Source: Ciona savignyi (lineage: Eukaryota > Chordata > Ascidiacea > Phlebobranchia > Cionidae). Taken from it: DNA of 64,000 nucleotides. Every line of letters begins with the position of its first letter. The stretch's first letter is position 1. Both the position numbers and the translations under genes were made by a program. The notes under the pieces were generated by a model. The model did no database searches, was not told the DNA's origin, and saw only the letters and a list, made by a program, of their open reading frames with translations. Positions 55,401 through 64,000 of this stretch are shown piece after piece. The DNA lies in assembly GCA_000149265.1 (NCBI GenBank), contig CH001992.1, forward strand, positions 847,371 through 911,370. Direction: 5' to 3'.

Positions 55401-58400
55401 AATCTTACCTTCATATTGGGGAAAAATAGATTCCTCAAAGATGAGAGAGCTTCGGTTAATTGCTGACTACTTCTTGCCATAAAGTTAGCATTCTGTTCCG
55501 ATGCACTCATGCCTGAAACATCAATATAATTGCATGTCTGGTGTCTTTTACAAAATAATCAATGTAATTTTTTTAAACGTAAAAAGTTGGGAGATATGCT
55601 ATCACAACTAACCGGATTGCTTCGGTTGGTTCTTAAACATTCCCGCCTTAAGTACATGATGAGCCAACTCCAGTGTGGCGTGCTTGTGTAAGCGTGAAGG
55701 TGGTTGCAATGATAAGACCGTAGCCAACAATGCGTGGCCACGTTTTACGTCGACCCGAAATTTGCTTGACGATTGAACTGTGGGGAGTAAAACAGGTAAG
55801 ATGCGGCTACATCCACAACAGTTTATATATTTGACATTGAACTTACGGGTTCCGGTGCTTGGTATTTGATGAGTGTGCTCCAGCAGCCACTCTCTGAAAC
55901 AAGAGTGGAAGAAAATTCGACCACCCGATGGCGCTAGTACTAACATCTCCGACAAGAGTTCCATTTGCATTTTAAATGTTGCCCGGGTAAGTTGGTTTGG
56001 TGGTAGTCCACTGCATACAGCCTATCGAAGGAAAGATAGATAATTTCCTAAGAATCTTTATATATTACTGGCATCGACCAGATGCCGGTACATTACCTGG
56101 TACAACTGGTCGTCTTTCAACGGATACAATGAAGCAAGAGCAATCGAAACAATGTCGCGCACATCATCGAATGACGTATAGCTCATGAATCTCAAATTGC
56201 ACATGAGAAGAAAAACCTGGTGAAGCAATTTTGTTACCCATGTTTAATGAGTAAGGTGAGAATTTTATGACGTCACAAACCTCATGCACGCTGACAGGGA
56301 TGACTTTAAATCCAGAACTTTTCGGGACAATTGATCCCTTGTCAATGAGATCTAGCGTAAGTCTTAAAAATAGGAAGTTTCCTTTGGCTGTTTTGATGAG
56401 GTGCTGGCCAAGTTGCTTGTGAGCTACTGCAGGATCGGATTTACCTGAATATATGTTGTATGTTAGTGATGGACAAGAATGAGTTGTATCATATGCTCAA
56501 TACACATTTCACTATTAGCATTTTATATAGTTCCTGTGATCTTGTTTTAATATTTCAAGTATAGTCAACCATTAACTGACCTGATAACGTCAAGTTTGCC
56601 AATGAGTTTGAACAGGAGATCCGGTGATTAATATAAAGCTGGGAGTCTCTAAGTATGTTCGCATTATCGCCATCCAACGACACGAAACTGACTGGGAAGT
56701 TTGTCACAGAAGATCGGTCGTCAGCACGAATTGTTGCAACGATCTTCAGAAAATCAGGGAAATCTCTGAGGTGGTTTTCCAAAAACAAAAGAATGGAAAG
56801 ACCAGAGTCAGGACGGTAGAGCTCTGCTTCGTTTAAAGCGTCAATGACAATCACCATGTTGGAACGAGGAAGCTTGTTGGCTGAAGTGGATGTGAATAGA
56901 GCGTTAGTTTTGAAAGGAATTTTGTAATACGAAAGTATACTGATGTTGTTTCCGCTGAAATATGCCTCAAATATAATACTTACCCTTTCGTAACTTGACT
57001 AGTGGTTCAACAATTCCTTTCATGAAAGCTTGAATGGGATTTTGGATGCAGCTTCTTATGCTGAGAATGTTTTGCAAATGTGGTTCGTTGAGCAAAAGTT
57101 CCCTGTAGGACGTTAACTGCGGCGCCTGGCTCAGTTGGGCTGCAACGCTGTGCAGGAACTCGGGAAGGTAACATGTCGTATTGTTTTCTGCTTGGCAGAA
57201 GTGAAACGCGACAACCTGGGATAGTGCACCACGGGTTAGATGACTCTTTACTGATAATCGAATGCAAAAATCCGCCATCTTTCTTACCTGAGAAGCAAGT
57301 TTCCTGCATGCATCTTCGGTCAGTGAGGACTGGCTGCCTGCTCTGCTGCTAGCAGTGCTGCCAAACGCTGGACTGTTAGTTCTACTCGAGTGATTGGAAC
57401 CAGACATAAGATGAGCAGGAGCACCCGGGTGGTAGTACTGCCTTGAGCTCGACATCGGGCTTGAACTCCTGGATTGCCCCAAACGTTGCATCGTGTCTCC
57501 TGAATCAAACATCCGGATTATTTGACTTTACACAGAAATATTAGGACTTAACAAACAACCATGGATTTGAGACGCCTTGCTTACCAGATTCTGAACGCAG
57601 GGTAGAATAACTTTGCTTTTTATTTCCGTGATAACTGAACGAAACGAGGTGATCAACTAATGCTGTTTTCCCATGACCGCGACCACCAGATATTATCTAA
57701 AGATAATAGTGTTTAACAGTGGACATTACATTTCATCTAACCAAACTTACCACTCCTTTGTTAGTTTTCAAGTCGTTCGTTGTCAAGGACACCAGGATCT
57801 CACTGAATATCCACTCTCGACCAACAAACTTGGTCTCACTGGCGACAGCTAGAGGAAGGTCGAACGCCAAAGGTTGAAGAATAACCTCTGGGTGTCGGTA
57901 GGGAGCGAACCGAACAGATGCTTTAAAAACGAAGATGCGTTATTTATATGAATCGATGTAATTAGCTAAATTGAAAGTCGTTTGCTCACATTTAGGGTCA
58001 ACCTTCCGTCTGTCCCCCGGGTTCGATCTTGTCGAGGACCTTTTGATAGATTGTCGGCTGAATGTATCATCATCATACGTACTTGGGGAAGGAGCGTTCC
58101 TTAATTTAAATATTAATTAGAATTTCACCTCATAACCCTTGCACGCCAAACGCCGGCGATCAATATACCTCTCATTGACGTCATTTTTATTCTGCGGAGT
58201 TGACAATGAATGCGGTCGAGCGCTCTCCCACAATGCACTGGTGCTGCCATGCGCAGGTTTCCGGTGCTGATGGTTCGACATCATGAGTCTTCCGGTTGAT
58301 TCGGTCCGTCCAAGCGCGGATGCGGACATGGAAGGAGTGAGGTGACCTTGGTTGATTGTGGCTGGTATCTCTCGTCTCTGGTCCTGGCTCCTGTAAGTAA

Positions 58401-61400
58401 ACGCCGTTTTAGTCGAGCAGAAAATTAAACATATTACTTCCTTGTAAAATCAACCTACCATACTCGCTTCTCCGATATTGCGCTCCGGTCGGACACCTCA
58501 AGGGCAGTGTTGACCGTGGTGGTTGTGGAGTCTGAAGATAGACGAATCCTGCTTTTCAAGGTTGAGCTGGCAGTACTATTGGTATCATCTCCGTGTAAGT
58601 GGATTGGCGTCGAAATGTCGTTCGCATAATGGTGACGGTGGTACATCTGGGGGTCTGGTTTTCTTGATACTAACGAGTTATGTCGGCTCAAGACCTCGCC
58701 GTTGTGTTGGAAAACTGGTTGGATGAAAAGAAATGGTGATAATTGGAAAAACTTCGAAAGTCGCCAAGTATTTACCTTTATTTTTCGGTGGCAACGGAGG
58801 TGGGGGTTGGCTTGGGGAATCCCCTGGAGGCGGAGGAGGAGGTGGAGGAAGGTTGTTTGTTACGTCACAGTCCACATAATTGTCTACTGGAGGAGGGGGA
58901 GGTGGTGGCGGAAGATAATCAGTTGGACTCTAAAATATCAAAAAGATGAGATTTATACATGAACCACATGCAACACATACAGAGTAGAGCAACTTACATT
59001 GGGCTTATGCTTCGTGGCCATTTTGATTCCTGCATTGGTCATTTCACAAACCGAAACTGCCGGCGTCACGGAGCGTGACGATGACACGCTTGAGCGAGTA
59101 GAGTGGTTTGGGGAATCCCGGCACAACTGAGGTAATTTGTGAACGTCCCCATTTTCTAAAAAATGATCACTAATGTTATTTAAATGTTACCAATTTTTAC
59201 TACACGGGCACAAAAGTAAAACTTAACAACTATTATCCCAGTACCTCGTTCAATAGAAGTGGTGTCGGTGTTATTAGATCGCTGCCTCCGTGTCGATGGT
59301 CGTCGAGGCCGCAATTGTGACGTCAGTGAATTGGTTTTTTTCGAGCCCCTCCTCGGATCAGAGTTCCACAGCGGGGCACTAGACTGCTCGGCTAATTTAG
59401 GGTGGGTAATGTTCTCACTGAAAGAGAAGCATTTTTATATTAAAAAAGGGAAACTAAAACGGGTACTTTTACTTTACAAAATACGTAGGTCCTGCAATAG
59501 GTAGTTATGAGTAATAGCTTACCCTGCGTTCGAATCGGTGATAATTATTTCAGATGAGCTTCTAGTGTGGCTGGTTGGCTGCTGCTGCTCCATTAAAAAA
59601 GCGACTTCGTGTGTTCGTGAGTCCAATGATCCGGATCTTACGTCATAAGGGGGGTTGGATGAGGTAGGAAGGAAGAGGGGAGAGTTGTGTCGGAACTCGG
59701 AATCAAAAGAACCAACGCTACTTCCTGTATAACAACACACATTATACTTCCATAGTCTTTTAATTCAAATTGGCATCACGAATCATATTTTTAAACCATA
59801 AAACTTAATACCAAGCGTTGTCATAGTGTAAAAGGTATAATTTGTCCGACACTGACCTATTCCCTTGTCGGAGAGCGTAGAAGCGGGACTGGTTGTTTGT
59901 GTTTTCTTCCTTTCGTTGGACCCAATCAGGTTGTTGCTTAAAATTGGGTGGTGGTGACTGGTGGTTTTCACATGACTTACTCTGCGAAGCAACGTCGGTG
60001 AAATACTGAGCTTCCAGATTATGTGATGGCGGAGAAATATCGAAAATTTAACTCATACCTTTGATCACCAACTAGCATTCCAAGCTTCGCCATCAACGCA
60101 GGGTCGGGCTCGTCAGCTGCTGACGTCACTGTTACGTCATCGTGGCGCTTTGATGTAGACGAAGCGCTACTTGAACCAGACCCTAAACACAAGTTTACAA
60201 ATTACACAACAGTAATTTTCATATGACAATAAATTTTATCCATTGTTGTGAAAATCTCGATCTCCGTTCCCATGGGTGGATGGGAAACGGAAGTTATCCG
60301 CCAAAGTCGACTTTCTAACCCAATGTCGCGGAAATCAGTGGGTTGGACTCGGCCCAAGAAAATCTAGTTGGATATGGCACCGGTAACTCGTTTCCTGACA
60401 TAACCACTGACAACTCGACTGGGGTATATTGTTGGCTGCATAATCTTAATCGTGCCAAGCACGATGCTTTGATTATCTAATATCTCAGAAGCTCAAATTT
60501 TTCCAGTGAATATATTACATTAGTCGATATTGCAACCCGGCCAATCTATTCCTGATACAATATATGAAGTGGTCAAGGTCTAGGCTGTCTAATCTTGTGG
60601 TATTGCGTGTATTTTATCGACCGTTCTATAATCGGAAAGAAATCGCCTTTTTCGCTACCACTTTCCCTAGAGAACCGCGGCAGGCAATGTCGGAACACAA
60701 AGGAGTACATGGCGAATGACGTTTGCTTATCAGGAAATAAAACAAAACAAATCCGATCAAAAAATCGTTCAAAATGCGTGTTTTGCATAATTCATTCTAA
60801 CTGCAACTCATCCATTCATCCTGTAGTTCTTTGTATGCGGTAAATCGACGCAATGATCTTTATACTTAAGTAAGCGGTAAGGTTTAGGTTAGCTAAGGAA
60901 TTGCTTCTTTTAAATTATAAAGACTTCCGCTTTCTGTTGGAACGTCAAAACAAATCAACAACAATCGCGTTTCTAGATAAATAACAGATGTCCTTGAAAT
61001 GGTACCAAACCCTCTCGTCTTAATTAAACGAAAATTCAAAGCAAAGTTGCCGAACTATCTGGTTTAAATCGCAACCCTGCCTATGGTGCCCAACCAAATT
61101 ACTTTCAAAAGAGCTTTGCCTTTTTTCAAGTTACACGAACCTGTGTAAATATAGAGCTGTCGTAATCTGGATTTTAGACAATGCCACGTTCCGTCCAAGT
61201 TCACTTATGTGCGTTGCGACATACTATGCAATGTTAACATACCAGTGTGGTGGACTGGAACGCTTCGCTATGATCCTTTACCTTAAATGTTTAACCGTCG
61301 TCCCGCAAACAAGGCAACGAACAGTTCGGCTTGCTTGGTTTACGCGTATCGATGGGCGAGATAAGGTAATATACCGGTGGTGCAATTGAATAGTGGTGAG

Positions 61401-62143
61401 CATACTTCAGTCAAAATTCCACTTCTGTGTTTTGTCATAAACTTATCTAATCGCATGCATGTGTGTGCGAGTGCGTGCGTGTATGCATTCTTACATCGAT
61501 AATTTAGCGATTGTTACGCCCGATTACATCACAATGATATAAATACCGGTAATCGAAAATCGAAGTTCTTCGACCCCCAACCCCATTACGATGGAGTACA
61601 ATTACACAACATTGTGACGTCATAAAGAACAAAAGGTACTGCGGGGACCATGATTGTTGAACAATGAAACTTCATAGACAGTTTGACTCGACTCGCACGT
61701 GACTGAACAATTAAATGAGACGCGAATATTTTTTAAGAATGGAAAGTATCAGAGAAAGATTTGCATTAAATATTCAAATTTGAATAATTTGTACACACTA
61801 TATTAAAACTAATCCCTTAATCTATTTAAATAAATCCAATTTTAATTTAAGTCGAATTGCGCAATCTTTGAAACTCACCGTGGTCGGATGTGGGCACCGA
61901 TGGAATTTCTACGAATTTCGGTTTTCTGTTCATACTGCCTGAGGACACATGGATACATATGATATTAGCGTTGATATCTTGGGTGCAATGCTTTGGACCA
62001 GTGCTTAGCAAGGACAAAAGTTAACAACCGGTTTAACTATCTGATAAGTATTTATGTAGTCTAGTGCGCACAATATTTCGTCAATTACGTCCATATAAAT
62101 AGAAATGAGTGAACTAACCTCTTGTGTTGTCAGATATCTCCAT
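52463..62143 (-). CDS. TANC2: TANC scaffold protein (STAND NTPase, ankyrin and TPR repeats)
   Basis: 29 in-phase exons: 62119-62143, 61879-61938, 60059-60182, 59857-59981, 59523-59724, 59245-59417, 58998-59155, 58776-58929, 58459-58714, 58169-58390, 57990-58099, 57751-57920, 57585-57696, 56984-57499, 56581-56880, 56281-56444, 56097-56216, 55847-56021, 55613-55777, 55409-55512, 55211-55304, 54736-55127 (with gap), 54433-54633, 54227-54362, 54087-54149, 53905-54014, 53629-53821, 53289-53495, 52463-53229. About 1865 residues (human TANC1 1861). Vertebrate TANCs are postsynaptic scaffolds; Drosophila rols acts in myoblast fusion. Visible: Ser-rich N-terminus, proline runs (about 296-340), P-loop GGRGHGKT (about 597-604), Walker [13 protein letters not shown] (about 811-822), ankyrin repeats (about 1145-1541), TPRs (about 1541-1660), and C-terminal VTNL, a class I PDZ ligand like human ESNV. 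One gene stands for TANC1/2. Confidence 0.94.
54916..55095. other. Assembly gap (180 N)
   Basis: A run of 180 unknown bases inside TANC exon 22, in the ankyrin region. The flanks are coding (LDLANLLLM on one side, [18 protein letters not shown] on the other) and the exon keeps frame across exactly 180 bases. The family usually has about 40 residues there, so an extra ankyrin loop or a hidden small intron is possible. Confidence 0.95.
60183..61878 (-). other. TANC intron 2, nothing recognised
   Basis: The longest TANC intron (1.7 kb). No embedded gene or common SINE; a GTGTGTGCGAGTGCGTGCGT run lies near 61460. Confidence 0.45.
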
Positions 62144-64000
62144 TCTTATGACTAATCCTTAGATGTTTTAACAAAAGCAGTGGTACATTATCAATATAAC
62201 TCTGTTAAAAGAAAGCGATTAAGTATATAATATATTACACAGTTTAGACTTACAATCTGGCCAAAATGATCTAATTAGACTAATTCGGGTATGACGTCCA
62301 AAAAGTTTTTATCTTCCGCATTTTTTTGCGCCAAATTGAGGGAGCACAATGTATTGCGCATCAGTGTAATATCGTATGACGTCAGAAGATCAGGAAACAA
62401 TTCAAATGATTGTTCCTTGAAATACTAGAACATACAGCTGGAAATAAGTAGCTTTAACATAGTGTCGCAATCATGCCTATTGTGCCGGATATTCCTGTTT
62501 AAGAACTTCCCCTTTCCCTGAGTTTTGACCTCGCGGCTTAACTAGCTCTCAAATATCATTCACCCAGTAGGAAATCGCCTGGGGGTTTCACTTAATATCC
62601 TCCCTAGGGTGAACTGACCAGCCTCAGAACTTTTCTCGTTCAAACATTACTAATAACGCTACAGCATTCCATTCACAGAAGAACTATGCCTCAGGTCACA
62701 ACCTTGTCAGTCCCAAACCAGTTACAGCATTAAAGTCAGTATTTAACATTCTGAGCTTCAGTATGCAACTTAAAACTGTTCGTACAACTGTAAAGCTATA
62801 GTTCTCTCGTAAGTGTACCATACGGCCGAGAACCTTATGTAAACTGCGCAACACACTGAGTTCTTTATAATGACTTTTCACCACGAGCACTATGCAAACA
62901 AAAAGCGATAAAGGTTCGTGTTAAAGTGTTCGCCTTAAAGTGCCAGTCTGATTACACTCGGCTGAATTCGCCCCTCTGGTCGCTGAAGCTTCAATAGCCA
63001 CACTTTCGGGGATAATTAGGACTAAAGATCTGAAAGATCATACGGACATTACTAATTGGCATTGGGTTCTAATTACTTTGTACCGACCTGTACTGAAACG
63101 CGTATGATTAAATTAAATCGAAACACAAATAACGTCTGAATGATGATCGTATTCTCACGATTACAATTGCCTAATTTAAATCGAAAAATAATAACCATCA
63201 GATCACGTTTACACAATGAAACAAATAGAAAGATTTACGACTTGAGGCTGGTAGGAAGGGAACAAGGACGAAATGTTTGCTAATATGCAGACCTGTTTTA
63301 ACTGCGGGGTTTAAACCTGCCCCTATGCCAACAACGTTGCACTTGATCGAAGTGGACTTATGTAGCAGCTGATACCATACAACACAGCGGTTCATCGCTA
63401 CTTAAAGTTCAAATGAGGCTCACTGCAGTAACTGTGTTGCACCGATGCGTGTATAAGTACGTGATGAGCACTTCAAAGTGCATAACAGATCAAAATATTT
63501 GTCCCGATTTATAAACTTAAACTATAAAACAGCTTTCTAACGGAAAACTAAACCATTTGTTCACAAGTAAAGGAAGATAATTGTATTGAAACATAATATT
63601 GACCAACCAATTACTACTTGCAACAGCCTTCTAAATAGGATATTTTTATTCTGAATAAAAGTACAAGTGTACTCAATCGAGACAAACAATACGTGATAAA
63701 CTCGCGATTAGTGGACAGATGGTATATCCAGATCTGCGTTTTAAGATTGTTGTTCACGAAATCCAAATCCACAATTTAAGACGGTTAAAATTCTTACATG
63801 CGATTTGCGACCGCACACAGCTAACTCCACACAGTCAGCAGGTAAGTTAATACTCAGTTGACTTGCCAATGACCGGTAAGAAGGCGGATTATTCGGAAAA
63901 GGTATAAACACGAGTGAAATCAATCACTATTGGATCGTGCCAATGACGTGCGGAACGATAATAACTATAAAGTCACCTTGTTAGGCGAATAACTTTGGGT
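62144..64000. other. TANC upstream region
   Basis: No coding exon recognised on either strand. It should contain the TANC promoter or 5' UTR exons. ATGACGTCAGAAG (about 62377) and ATGACGTCC (about 62291) are CRE-like. The remaining sequence is anonymous. Confidence 0.4.

Overview
The window looks like a piece of a tunicate (sea squirt, most likely Ciona-type) nuclear genome. It is AT-rich, with compact multi-exon genes, short GT-AG introns, single copies of families that vertebrates hold as pairs (TANC1/2, SLC25A39/40, SCO1/2, MXD), and many copies of a tRNA-derived SINE. Several genes carry a strong 3' splice acceptor just upstream of the start codon with no obvious partner donor, as expected where spliced-leader trans-splicing is used. 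Genus and species are inferred, not proven.

Layout. 0-7 kb: ZPR1 (minus, cut by the window edge) and the SNARE gene BNIP1/SEC20 (plus) share a 341-bp head-to-head promoter; BNIP1 ends 55 bp from the end of an SCO1/2 copper chaperone gene (minus). 8.5-16 kb: a six-exon MXD/MAD repressor gene (plus) with two long introns and a long 3' UTR. 16-19.5 kb: a SINE graveyard, including a head-to-head pair. 19.99-20.9 kb: an intronless secreted LamG/concanavalin-like gene (minus). 23.7-28.6 kb: SLC25A39/40 mitochondrial carrier in nine exons (minus). 31.4-41.7 kb: a tandem array of three units of about 3.0-3.6 kb plus a gene-less fourth remnant. Each full unit holds an unrecognised two-exon gene for an 87-residue protein with two CxxC pairs. 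43.3-44.6 kb: a Frizzled-type CRD standing alone. 45.1-47.5 kb: canopy (CNPY2-like), an ER protein ending in KDEL. 48-50.7 kb: arylamine N-acetyltransferase (minus). 51 kb: SMIM15 (minus). 52.5-62.1 kb: a 29-exon TANC scaffold gene (minus) with a 180-bp assembly gap. 62.1-64 kb: its upstream region.

The genes are mostly unrelated housekeeping and signalling genes packed closely, so neighbours share promoters or 3' ends rather than a pathway. The most unusual part is the tandem array of small Cys-pair genes, where coding exon 2 is better conserved than its surroundings. Mobile elements have also shaped splice-site neighbourhoods: a SINE tail supplies the tract before a ZPR1 acceptor, and another SINE tail abuts the NAT exon 1 donor. 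A piggyBac-like MITE sits inside the ZPR1 SINE, and a hAT-like MITE marks one unit of the array.

All exon coordinates were worked out by hand from frame continuity, splice consensus and remembered family sequences; no search or alignment program was run.
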